Origin: Adiantum capillus-veneris
Lineage: Eukaryota > Streptophyta > Polypodiopsida > Polypodiales > Pteridaceae
Assembly: GCA_014529385.2 (NCBI GenBank)
Contig: CM043963.1
Span: 65,063,469 to 65,127,468 of the forward strand
Direction: 5' to 3'
DNA length: 64,000 nucleotides
In this document: positions 42,747-54,172 of the stretch, in pieces
Position numbering within the stretch: position 1 is the stretch's first letter
How the letters are laid out: each line of letters opens with the position of its first letter
The notes under the pieces: generated by a model
The model's database searches: none
What the model saw: only the letters and a program-made list of their open reading frames with translations
Told to the model about the DNA's origin: nothing
Made by a program: the position numbers and the translations under genes

Positions 42747-42919
42747 AGAGGATTTGGATTCTACATATTGTTTATGATTTGATATTGGGAGCATCAATAT
42801 GGATGATTTTTTCTCATGAGTTTTGTACTTATGTTATAAGGCCTTTTGATCCAGGTGGACAACATGTCTATGCTACTGTTGAGCATGAATGCTCTAGCAG
42901 ACTGGGGGGTTGACAAACT

Positions 42920-44065
42920 GTGTTGCGTGCATTTGGAGAATCCCTTTTTTTGTAAAAATTGTATATGTGGGATTGAGATAGACTTTCATTAGGATATGTA
43001 TTTTGGGTTTTTATGATTAATTTTGCAAGCACATGTACATCCATTGCAAGTCGCTAGTCTAGTGAGACAGTTGTCGGGCTAGTGTAAGTGCCCGTGAGTG
43101 AGTTTTTGGAAGTGACACTTGTATATAACTAAAACTCATGTACAAACTTAAAAAAGTTCATCCAAAATTAATAGAATTGCAAGTTTGATCTCGTTGTGCC
43201 TCCTTGATGGTTTCCGTTGTAGTTTTTACCCCCACCTTGTCTACTTTACGTGTAGTTGTGCCGGGACAGCTCCCTGTTCGCATTAATTTTTCATGTAGCA
43301 GTGTGTCGATTCAATTTGGTAATCTTCAAATTTTTGGCCATTCATTTTTTAATATTTCTCTCAAGATTTAAAGTGCCCCAATTGGAGTTGTGCTCTTCAG
43401 GTTACTACTAGTTCTCTGCAAGGTTATGGCTATGGCAATCTAGTGGCAAATTGTGTGGAGACAGATTTGGAGGGCATGTATCTATGAATTGTGGAATTGA
43501 TATTGAAGTTGAGGGTTTGTGATGTTCAATTGTGAAATGGGAGGCCCCTGTCTTCATATGCATTGGTCGGCGAGTGTGATGTAAATCCGTACTTTGACAG
43601 GGTTTTGCTCCTATGTGACATAGTCTCTTGGGTGGGCGATGACCAGTAAATTCCCAAGGAGACTATTCTTGTTGGATTAGTGGTGTTTGAACGGAGTTTC
43701 CCAAAGATTTTTGTGTTCATTTTGTTCTCTTTCAACGCTCTTGGGTGACATCGCTATAGAGGTGTTCCAGGTTGCTTGTTCCCCAACAACGTGAGTCTGG
43801 ATGGTGAAGATGTTTGGCCATCTGCGATGGAGTTAGCTATAAAGGGAAATTTGACTAAAGAGATCTTGCATGAAGATGGATATTGCATCCATATATTCTT
43901 TAAAGTGCGCATCGGTCATCCAGTAGTAACATATTGGTTGTTCTTACTTTTAAATTCCAGACTTGTATGTTTTGCAAGAAAGTTCTAGCTCCTAAACTTC
44001 AATTTTGCAAGCCGTGAAAGTGTGGCGATTGTACCATGTTTTTTGTGAATCTAAATTAGTAAACG

Positions 44066-44155
<90 letters not shown>

Positions 44156-45255
44156 GTGTATAAAATCACACACATACTCGCAAATACAAGGCATACATAC
44201 ATAGGGTTCCCTACTTAGCTCTTTGTATGGAGATCCGGTACTGCACGCTGGTATGCATCGTATTTATTGTCTCTATTACAAAGTGACAGCCTGCTATGAT
44301 TGTTGTGAATATCTTGTGGCTAAAGAATGTTTGTGGGTAAGAGCTTTGATACTGTGTGCTATGATATTGTGGATCTTGAAAGTTGCATGCTTACTGCTTC
44401 TTCAGATGCTTTTTCTAAACCAATAAAATGAACAGGAATTCAAAAGTTATGCAAGGTTGTGAAATGAAGGGACCTTTTGAAAAACTAAAAACAATAAGAT
44501 TTCAATGCTTCACATGAGAAGATTTGAGTCCAATCAGCTTAGGAAATAATAAACACCAAATGTATGCTTATAACTCTCTTCTTCTTTAAGGCTTGTTCTA
44601 AAAAGTGAAAACAAAGGCTTAGTGTTATCACATCGACAAATTGTGAAATTCACCTCTAAATTTCAAATTGAAGGTGTAGGGAATGGTTCTTGGGAGGGCC
44701 ATTCTGCAGGTCAGGCGATCGGCAGCAGCCGGGAGCCTATCGCATAATGGGCCAACCATGGTCCATAGTTGTTGGGAGTTTGCCACGGCAGCATCTGTGA
44801 TTAAAAAAAATCATGTAGAGTCGACACGTCAGTGCACATAATATGGGGGCTACATTTCCACCCTATTGATAGTGACGGTTGACTTGTCATGGATGGTGGT
44901 TGTGTCAGAATAAGACGACCAGCCTTGTGACGATTATGTCACCTTTTATGACTCTGTTCTGTTGGGACGCTGTGGAAGAGCATCGCCCGCAAATTCAAGC
45001 CGCCGTGTCTTCCAGCCGCATGGTATGTTCCACATTAGTCCATATAGGTGACACATCTCAAGAATATTTTTGGATTCAGGCAACAATATTTCCTCCATTA
45101 GTGAATAGTTAGTTCAAGAATTAGGTTCACACACATCCACAACACCCCCCATCAAGGTTTTGTTTGGCGATAACCAAAGGTCTACCACTCACATTCACAA
45201 GCCCATTGTACTTTCTTTCTAGCTCATCAACAGTTAAATAATTCCTTTTATGTTT
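42920..45255. other. No recognisable gene
   Basis: About 2.3 kb of mostly AT-rich sequence. It includes a compound (CT)14(CA)26 tract at 44071-44151. Short open frames at 43526-43735, 43776-43988, 44223-44426 and 44879-45112 show no motif. On the minus strand at about 45250-45127 a small open stretch ends in a Cys-rich GGCCGCV; I do not recognise it. Confidence 0.55.
44071..44151. repeat. Compound (CT)n(CA)n microsatellite
   Basis: A CT run at 44071-44098 continues directly as a CA run to about 44151. Confidence 0.95.
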
Positions 45256-45259
45256 TACC

Positions 45260-46640
45260 CAAGCAACTGTTTCCCATGACTCTAGGCTGCGATTGGTTTG
45301 TAAAAGCCACGGCTCACTTACAATTCGACTTACAACAATTGGTTTTACCCAACTCTCTACCAATACCGATGTTTATGTGTTCACAACAAAACCCCGCTGT
45401 CGTACACATACAATGCACTTTGGGAAAACTCACACCCGTTTGCATGATGTACACAGTCTTACACAAATTCTCAAAATTGTTTCAACCAACCCTTCAAACC
45501 TCACAGACAAACTTTCCTACACATCATGTAATAAACACAGGGGATGCTCCTCCTATCCTCATGGCAACCCAACGAAGGTCTCCTTTTTAGAAGGAGAGGA
45601 TTGATCAAGCAGTCCAAGATATGTTGAAGAAGGGCATCATCATTCCTTCTAGTAGTGACTGGGTGTCTGAGCCTCGTTTGGTACGCAAGGAGGACGGTAC
45701 TCATCGTTTTTTAATCGATTTCTGACCACTCAATAAGGTGGCTATCCATTGTCAATGAACCATTCGAGCTCGTAGGTTGGGATTTAATGGGCCCATTTCC
45801 CATGTCTACTACAGGTAACCGGCATATACTCGTCATCACGGAGTATTTGACTCGGTGGTGTGAAGAAATTGCACTACCAAACACCACCGCATCGACAGTG
45901 GCAGCCGCACTGCTACAAAAGCTTGTATTCAACCATGGGTGCCCTTTATAGCTCCTATCCAACCAAGGGACCCAATTTAAAGGTGAGGTTCTTCAAGTCT
46001 TAACCAAAAGTTTAGGAGTCACACAGCTATTGACTTCCCCTTATCACCCGCAAACAAATGGGATGAGTGGTTAAATCCGACAATCAAACTGGTAATAGCT
46101 GTATTTGTAGACCCCTTACACCAAAATTGAGATCAAGTGCTTCCATTTGCTGTGCATGCGTGTAACAGATCAGTACACGCATCTACAAAAGTTAGTCCCT
46201 TTCGAGCTTTCTATGGTCGTGATCCTCGTCTTTCACCTGACCTCCAGACTCTTCACCTTTAACCAACAAAAGCTAAGGCAGCTGACTGGTTACTTTATCT
46301 CCAATGACGACAACCTCTCCTCCGCCAGGCTCTTCATAAAAATCTTCATGTTGCTCAGCAAAGGCAAAGGCAGAAGCACAATAACGATGAACCCCGCCAT
46401 CAAGTGGAATACGCAAAGAACGATCTAGTCATGCTGTACTTCCCTTTGCGACACAAAGGCCTAAGGGAATATCTCCTTCATCGATGGGTTGGCCCGTACA
46501 AAGTCCTCCAGCCCATTGCACAAACACATATATCGTCTGCAACGATTGTCCAATCAGTCCATCACCATAGCACGTGTAACAAGGATAAAGCCATGCACAA
46601 CAACCGAGTAATGGCTTGAGACCGATGAGTATCAATCTTC
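45260..46640 (+). pseudogene. Third Ty3/gypsy fossil: protease end, RT start and integrase
   Basis: Plus-strand order: TLGCDWFVKATAHLQFDLQQ near 45276 (end of the protease), then the linker HHVINTGDAPPI near 45527, MLKKGIIIPSSSDWVSEPRL and RKEDGTHRFLIDF near 45620-45720 (RT start). At about 45745-45757 the reading jumps to integrase: ELVGWDLMGPFPMSTTGNRH, TEYLTRWCEEIALPNT, LLSNQGTQFKG (the second catalytic Asp changed to Asn), TSPYHPQTNGMSG, and SPFRAFYGRDPRLSPDL. RT palm, RNase H and the integrase zinc domain are missing, so a deletion of roughly a kilobase or more joined RT to integrase. Stops are frequent. Confidence 0.82.
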
Positions 46641-47171
46641 ATCAGATCAGAATCATGATTTGGAGATGAATCGCTTCATTTAAAAAAAAAAAAAAAAAAC
46701 TTGGTGAGTCCAAGGTTCTTTTTACAATATTTGAACGTAGAAGCCACTACGTGGCACTATATTTTTAATTTTTTTTTTACAAAAAACATTGCTGCCATGA
46801 AAAGCTCTAAATAAAACAAACTCCTACCACATGAATAAAATTTAAAAAAAGCACTCTGCATTGCTCAATTGCTCTCAAAAGCAATGCGAATATCTTCTCC
46901 ACAAGCAGTTCACAGGTAGCTCGGAGTGTCTGCACGTCTGTCTCTGGCCACTCTTTGCTGAGAGAGAGAGAGAGAGACAGAGAGAGAGAGAGATCAGAGA
47001 GTAGGCTATGTCATTGTTTACTCCATCGGTACATTGAAATCGGCCTACTTTTGCAGCGAATCCTCAATACCTAATTACAAGTCTACCTGCGCCTTCCCCA
47101 CTTAGCGGTCATAGCAGCTTTGTGGCCAACTGAACAGTATGTCCAACTTCAACTAACTTACTCAGCTCGTT

Positions 47172-47209
<38 letters not shown>

Positions 47210-48824
47210 GGGGCAGCAACCTCTATCAAGTTGGACTTACTTGACCTTGGCCTTTCAACGATCATGACGAATGACCTCCAGCAACCCAGTGGCGTAAGTG
47301 CCTGGAGCGGCGAACAGTTGCGTCATCAAAAGAACGTGTTGTTCTGCAAGTAAAAGATTGATGACGTCGGACTGAAAGTTTTAAAGTACTGGAAACCAAT
47401 ATTGTCTGTTTTGACAAGGTGTTAGCAGCAGCAAGCCGGGCCTTCCAAACCTTGGCTATATTTCATAGATCATCAAGCTGGAGGGTACTTCGGAAGCTTG
47501 CCGACGTCATGAGCACTCTCAAAGAAAACCTTTCCAAAAAAAAAAAAAGACCTTAACATTAGTTTGGTACCAAAACAAGACACTTGAAGTGTCATTTTTT
47601 AACAAATTTAAATTAAATGCTACTTGCAGTAGACGGTTTATTTAAGAAAACCCTCTTGATATGCTTAAATATGCTAGCTAGAGGGTCTTTTAAAAATATA
47701 ACCTTGTATTTTAGAGTCTATCATGATCAAGAACTATACTCATCAAGTTGACCCTCGTAAGACAGCGATTGACGCTTTGAAGAAATCGCCTTTATAAGCT
47801 CAAAAAAAAAATGAAGCGACCTTGTGGAAAATTTTAGGTGACTCTTTCACAATTTTGCTATAGATAATTGAAAGTTTCATGTGCAAAAAAATTGACTTTG
47901 AAGTATATAAAATAATGGAAAGTTCCATGTGTTTGATATGGTTATTTCAAACATATCATCGTATACATAGAAAAATATGTTTATGATGTATTTGTGAGTT
48001 TTAGAAAGTGATACATTGCTTGCCCTTTCCATTAAGCACTCAAGGTGACAAGTAGAAGGGTTTTGGTATGCAACAATTATTGGATCATTTCAAATATTCA
48101 AAACTGCATAAGAGAAAACTTTCATATTTTCATTCTTGAGACATAAGCATTCAAAACCTCAAATAATATCAAACTTTCCATGTAGATCAACTAAATGTAT
48201 CAAAGTACGTGGTACATACACAATTGGGGTGCCTTAAACCTTGGTTTCAATGTTATTATGGAGAACTCAAAATTTTCAAAAGTTTTTGCACGATAAAAAA
48301 TTCAAGATAGAGTTCAAGCAACGAGATTTAATTGAGTTAGGGAGCCCAAAAAATACGTAGTTTCTTGGTTCAAACATATAAAGTCATTTGTAGTCGTCAA
48401 ATTGCACTAGAATAGTACCAATTTCATGAGGGGAGCTTTGGAAGACCAAAATTATGCTGTTATTCAACAGGTGCTCAAGTATGAAATTATGTCTATAGCT
48501 TACATGTGACTTGAAAACTTATCTTTTGAAGTGCATTCCATTGTTTTGTAACACTAAGTGCTAACACTTGGCTTTTATAAACATCAAAAAGGCCATCTCT
48601 ACAAAAAGATATAATAATTTTATGATCTTTTTGGTAAAACAGCTTGAAATTTTACTAAAATTTATGTCTTAGAACTTACCAGAATTCTCTCCATACCAAT
48701 TTTATTTTGATATGGAGAAAAATCCAGTGTTTTCTTTCCCTCATAACCAATCTAGGTAGAAGCAAGGTGTAAAAAACTTCTTTCTACCTTGACAAATAAA
48801 TTGCCAAAACTTGGTAGAAAAACA

Positions 48825-48858
48825 GGACACTTTAGTGTCTCAGGACACTAAAGTGTCC
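48825..48858. repeat. Nested palindrome
   Basis: GGACACTTTAGTGTC and GACACTAAAGTGTCC are perfect 15-bp reverse complements separated by 4 bp, and each arm is itself nearly palindromic (ACACT-TT-AGTGT). A further short inverted pair, TTTCTACC and GGTAGAAA, lies just upstream. Confidence 0.9.
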
Positions 48859-49478
48859 AATTACAGAACTAGTGTTAAGAGGTAGCGGCAGGTGGATTCG
48901 TGCAGGTGTAGATCCGCCTGTGGACGCAATGCAATGGAGGTTAAATGACGGAGGCTTACGAGTAGCTTTGGGGGTGGTTTGGATGGGCGAAGAGGCAAAG
49001 GACAAGGAGATCACGTGTAGCAGGGGCAAGAGGTGGAACCAGCGCTAGGAGACGGAGCCGCAAGGGTGAAAGCAAGAGGCGGGTTGGAGGGAGCGTGAAT
49101 AGGTGGATGTTGGAGGCAAGCCTGCGGGTCTCGACAGAGAGTGGAGGTCGTGGTTGAAGAGGTTTCACAAGTAAGAGAGACGATGTAGGCCAGTTCAGTT
49201 TGGGCAGATGGGTGTGCGCAACCAAGCGTGAGATGGGCTCGAGCAGAGGCGAACATTCGGAGAGGAGAAGAAAGGTTCACGAAAAATAAAACCTTATCTT
49301 AAGCGTTACAGTCAATGCACTCAAAGAAGGCTAAACTATTGTCCAGTGAATATAGTGCCTTCCGCTATGGGGACGCCGACCTAGAGATGCCCATTATCAT
49401 GTGCAGTTGGGAAGCACGATACATAATGCGGGTTAGTCAACAAGGAGGCAGGAAGACATAATTGCTGATGGAAGTGGC

Positions 49479-49480
<2 letters not shown>

Positions 49481-49524
<44 letters not shown>
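49481..49524. repeat. (GA)n microsatellite
   Basis: A pure GA run of about 43 bp. Confidence 0.95.
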
Positions 49525-49527
<3 letters not shown>

Positions 49528-49946
49528 CTTAGAGGATATAAAACATAAAGTTACATCTTCGTGTTTTGTGTACGGCAGGGAGGACATATATTCACAACAC
49601 TACATGTTTCAACTGCACAAGCGCGACTCCAGCTTGACAACACTACAAGGTCCGTTATCTGCATCCAATTTTCCATGTGCATGTGTTTGCTTGGCGTAGC
49701 ACATAAACGCTACGGGTCAGGGCACGGCTTCCATTTCTTATAATTTTTTGGAGAGACCTCAGTGCCAGCTCTCCACCATACTTTTGTATGGCACCTCTGT
49801 ATGACGTGCATCATATACTTTGCACTTTCAGTTTGTGACGTTTCATTGGAAGATGATATGTTTAACTATTCACATTGATTTTTTGTAGCTTGACTCAAAT
49901 ATCGGCTTGTAGATTGGACAATCGAAAAGCAGCAGTATAACATTGC

Positions 49947-50434
49947 AGGTTAGTAAAGCACCTCATTTATTGTTGCAATTCATTCATGCTTTATCTTTTT
50001 GCTTGTTTTAGAATTTTCCGCATTACTACCTTTGCTTCGGTTTATTTGGATCTTGGTTTCAGAACTATACAGTCGATGTAGATCAGCATCTGCACATGTT
50101 AGTTACACACACAACTCTTTGCATACGGTTGCTAACCAATGCATGTGAAGTATTAGAGTAGTGAATACACAAGTAGTGAATGCACGTTATAGGTCAGTAA
50201 AGCACCTCATTTATTGTTGCAATTCATTCATGCTTTATCTTTTTGCTTGTTTTAGAATTTTTCGCATAACTTCCTTTGCTTCGGTTTATTTGGATCTTGG
50301 TTTCAGAACTATACACTCGATGTAGATCAGCATATGCACATGTTAGTTACACACGCAACTCTTTGCATACGATTGCTAACCAATGCATGCGATGTATTAC
50401 AGTAGTGAATACACAAGTAGTGAATGCACGTTGT
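49947..50434. repeat. 244-bp direct tandem duplication
   Basis: 49947-50190 and 50191-50434 match at roughly 95% by eye; both begin AGGTYAGTAAAGCACCTCAT and end TAGTGAATGCACGTT. No open frame runs through the unit. Confidence 0.92.
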
Positions 50435-50734
50435 GTATCGCAGTCATAAATTGACCTTGTGCATCTTAACTTTAGCTCCAAATAATTGATACTATACTAC
50501 GTGTCTAAATAATTGATGCCGCACTATATATGTCCTCTTTTCTCCCGTACTAGGTGTCAATATGAAGTTCTCAAGACCTATACAATTATAGTCCAAGCAA
50601 CAATAAACTAGGGATCAAAGTGCAGCCAACTTGAAACTAGCTTATCGTCCATATGCTAAGTCATGGTTTGAAATTACTGCATTGTATAAAGATTAGAGCA
50701 TGCAATGTAACATCTTTGCTCACAATCTAGAAAT

Positions 50735-50957
50735 ATGTTCCTCCTGCTCGACGGCATACCTCACATATATAACGATAAACGAGGTCGACAAACAAATGAA
50801 ATAGACACTCTTGCTGCTCTCACTTCTGTATTATTGTTGGGTGCTTTGCCATCAGAGCGGCAACAACAAGACTTAACAGCATTGCACCTACAATCCATTA
50901 CCAGTTCAAGATACCAGCAACGAATCAACAGAATCCCCTCTCTATTCATGAGACCAG
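50735..50957 (+). other. Unrecognised open stretch before the helicase fragment
   Basis: An ATG frame (MFLLLDGIPHIYNDKRGRQT) of 80 codons that ends just inside the helicase fragment in another frame. It might be the decayed N-terminal side of the same protein, but no Walker A motif (GxxGxGKT) is visible here. Confidence 0.3.
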
Positions 50958-50959
50958 TG

Positions 50960-51540
50960 AGTGATATTTGGACATAAAAGAGGCAGATATTATAATTATA
51001 GACGAGCTATCCACCGGCCCAACTACTTTTGCCCTTATCGTAAGACAAAATGTCAGCGTAACAAGCAGTACATTGACAGATCCCTTCAACAACAAATGTG
51101 TTCTCTTGCTTGGTGATCTTGCTCAGCTACCCCCAGTTTGTAGTCATGCACGGGAGCTTTGTAACACATGCCATAGTCCAGTGGCCACTTGTGCAACTTT
51201 ATACAAGATGCCATGCTTTGTAAGACATGTAATGAACCCTGAATTTCTTCAGTTCTTGACCATTATTTGTGAAAGAAAACCAGCCGTAGTGAGATCAATT
51301 GTACCTTGGGTGCATGTATTATAGATGAATCAAACTAACATTACAAAATTTGAAATGAAGATGAACATGGGTAACATAAATGTCCTTCAGTAGTGGCTCC
51401 TAGACCATAAGTTCAATGAACTGGATTCGATCGCAATTGGCATGCGTTGCATGATCACTAAAAACAGCAACTCGACAATTAGTGCGGCAAACGGTGCAAC
51501 ATACATTGTCGATGCCATAACACAAAACACAAAACACAAA
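50960..51540 (+). pseudogene. PIF1-like DNA helicase fragment
   Basis: ADIIIIDELST matches the Walker B motif (DE). CVLLLGDLAQLPPVCSHARE matches PIF1 motif III (GDxxQLPPV). After stops at 51322 and 51394, DSIAIGMRCMITKNSNST and NGATYIVDAI match the C-terminal PIF1 pattern (...VGxxVMxxxN...NGxxG.V). PIF1-family helicases occur as host genes and as the helicase part of Helitrons. No Rep domain or Helitron ends were identified, so origin is open. The ATP-binding Walker A part is missing. Confidence 0.7.
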
Positions 51541-52339
51541 ACGTGAAGTTACATGTATCACTGTTCTCATTCATTGTACCGGGAATAACTACAAAACAAG
51601 AATGGTAAAACACAAATAACAACAAAAGAAGAAAGACAAAATACACTCAACATTCACCTTTAAAAATGTGAGCCAACGTTCTGTGCTGCCAAACCATTCG
51701 ATGAAAAATTCACCAATAGAGAAAACATTCATCAGTAGACATAGTAGTACAACCTCGCTTGGATATAATCTCAACTGTAACCATCCCTATAAACTCTAAT
51801 AATTGACGCACTTAACTTTGTCTCCTCCCATAAACATCATAGCATTTTTCAAATGTATATCCCTTTCATGCAGCGCCGCCCTTGCCGCGCCGCCCTTGCC
51901 TAATTAGTCATGCTCTTGTTTGCTTCAATGCTAGATGCTAAATGCCAATGAGCATATGTCCTGTTATATTCTATAGATGTTATATAGCAAGGCCCACCAA
52001 GCAAGACTAGTTAGAAATAATTGTCTTTTTTTGGAAGGTAATTTGTGACAAATTACATGCTAAGCACTCAAAAACGGATCTCCATTTTCAAAAAAGAATA
52101 AAGATAAGGGAATCGTGAACAATCGAACTAAAATAGATACAAGGGTACTTTGGGAATTTTTGAAATATGAGGGGTATTTTGGGAATTTTCTAAAATTGGA
52201 GGGGTATTTTCGTAATCCCCCCCCCCCCGCCGTGCCTCCCCCTCCTCCCCGTGTTGTGGTTATTAATCGCCTTGTTTGGTTTCCCCCCCTCCTTGTGCAT
52301 CCCAACCTTTACTTCTCTCCCACCTTAGCTTTGCTAGCC
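51541..52339. other. No gene; possible LINE 5' untranslated region
   Basis: 51541-52110 is AT-rich and non-coding. At 52140-52230 a short phrase (GGGGTATTTTGGGAATTTT and variants) repeats about three times and ends at a C-rich run. This leads into the LINE ORF1 start, so it may be the LINE 5' UTR. Confidence 0.5.
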
Positions 52340-53640
52340 ATGGAGGTAGAAGGCTTGCCTATGGATGAGGAAATAAATAAATTCTCGCAAATGCTTGCAA
52401 CAAAAAAAACGGCAATGGAAGAGGGAGACGTACTAATGGACGGAGGTGATAGCGCGACTCACCTCGTTTACGCGTTAATTTGCGACCATCACAAAAAACC
52501 GCTAGAACAGGTGATGTTCTTTCAAGGGGTCTGGGGGATGATAAAACATCGGAGATAGGGAAGACTCACTTTAAAAATGACAATGAAAAAATGGCCAAAC
52601 ACTTGTCTGCTGCGAAAGGCTCTAAGTTTCAGGTGAAGATTCTGAAGGCAGGCGTGCCTCAGGAAATAATTTTTGCTAATGGAAGCAAAGAGAGAGGCTG
52701 TATCTTAACTCTCAAACAAGGCATTTAATTCACAAGCATACTCAAGGGTCCTCACTCCAAGGATGCTGCGAAAGGCACATCTCTTGAGCCATCAAGTGAT
52801 GGGGGACATGCTAAACTGAAGAACGACAAGGTTTGGCTCGAACAGGAGATGAAGGAGGTTAATAGACAGTTGGAGATAGGTCAAACGGCTTCAAAAGATC
52901 TACCTCTCAGGTCGAATGCAGTGGGGTATCAGAAGAAGGGCTGGCGGATCGGGCTTAGTGCTATGAAGAAATCTCTTCCCGAGTAGGTTGAGGTCTCAAA
53001 GGCAATCACTGCCACGATTCCACCAGCACTTATCAAGAAACAACTAGCTTTGCAAGCTAAGCTTACGCTATTGTTGGATTCAATGGAAAAGTCCCGAATA
53101 GATTCGAGCTGATCGAATGGATTTAGGGCCCTCAAATTCTTGCGCATGGGGGAAAATAAAAAACACTACTTACCTCTCCAAGGGATTTTGCTTAGTCAGA
53201 TTCAAAGACGACACAGATGTCTCAAAAATCCTTGATAAAGGGCCTCTTAGTTTTAAGAGGACAAATGGTTGTGTGGTAGCGTGGGAGCCAACTTTTGACT
53301 CGCGTGAGTCTCTCCAAGGGATTCGTCCTATTTGGGTTGAGTTTGTGGGTTTGCCTAGTTGGCTCTGGGATAACATCGTGTTTCTTTCCAGCCAACTGTG
53401 AACCCCTTTGTTTATTCCTAACAAGAGGGTCTAGGAAAGACCTCCAAACGGGTTTGCATAGGCTGGAATGTTTCTAGGATTCCACCTAAGAGCATGGTGA
53501 TCAATGTTGGCGCAGGGCTCATAACCAGTCCTCTCAATTTTGGAACCTACTTTGGAGCTTGCTTTGAGTGCAAAAAATTTGGCCAATTTGCCAAGATTGT
53601 CCCATGAAGGGTAAAGAAAGGACCAATCCTAAAGAGTCCA
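52340..53640 (+). pseudogene. LINE ORF1 (DUF4283-type) with zinc knuckle
   Basis: The likely start is the ATG at 52340 (MEVEGLPMDEEINKFSQML). After a frame change near 52500 the protein is Lys-rich. At 53117-53401 a DUF4283-like domain is clear: GFCLVRFKDDTDVSKILDKG, VVAWEPTFDSRESLQGIRPI, WVEFVGLPSWLWD. Near 53560 CFECKKFGQFAK is a CX2CX4HX4C knuckle with Gln in place of His, and the last Cys is lost by a frame change. ORF1 proteins bind the LINE RNA. Several stops (for example TAA at about 52726 and TAG at about 52984) make it non-functional. Confidence 0.78.
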
Positions 53641-54172
53641 ATTTAGGGGTTGGCAGAGAAGTAGCTGTGGAAGAGAGTGAGAAACAGGCAAAGACAAATG
53701 AAGAGTTCAACAACATGGGAGGAAAAAGAGGCCATGATTTGTGACAACGAAGATATGAAAATGAAGGAGAAAATGGTGGAGAAGCAGAGTATCACACCAC
53801 AAATCCTCGGGTGTCCAAGCAATGGAAATATTTTTTGTCTTTCCTTCTTCTACAATTAAACCTCTAACAGTTACAACTATGTTGGCCGTTCAAGTCCGAG
53901 GGCTGAAGAGGGTCAAGAGGGTGAAGGTAGTGGCAAGAGAATCCACGTCACGAGAAGCTACTGGTGCCTTGTAAGGGAAATGAACCTTTCCACCCCTAGT
54001 TCCACTAAAAAGAGGAACCTCTTGCATCCCTCTCCACAGCCCCTTTGAAGTGCTTTTGGATTAAAAAAACCCTACACTCTTTAAACCCCCCAGATTCTCC
54101 TGGGCCCGAAACTATGGAGACTGAACAAACATCGGATATAGAGGAGTTCGTCCCTCTCTCCCCATGAAACCC

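Larger units (their letters stand above)
46640..49946. other. No recognisable gene; microsatellites and AT-rich DNA
   Basis: Contains an A run at about 46681-46700, short GA/CT tracts at about 46962-46993 and 47177-47204, AT-rich non-coding sequence from 47500 to 48800, a nested palindrome at 48825-48858, a GC-richer stretch at 48860-49270 with open minus-strand frames but no motif, and a (GA)n tract at about 49481-49524. Confidence 0.55.

Noticed and set aside
42899-43140. Polypurine tract and LTR start for a further element
   Set aside because: Only one copy of the supposed LTR is seen and no pol domain adjoins it. It is mentioned with the neighbouring ORF but not called as an element.
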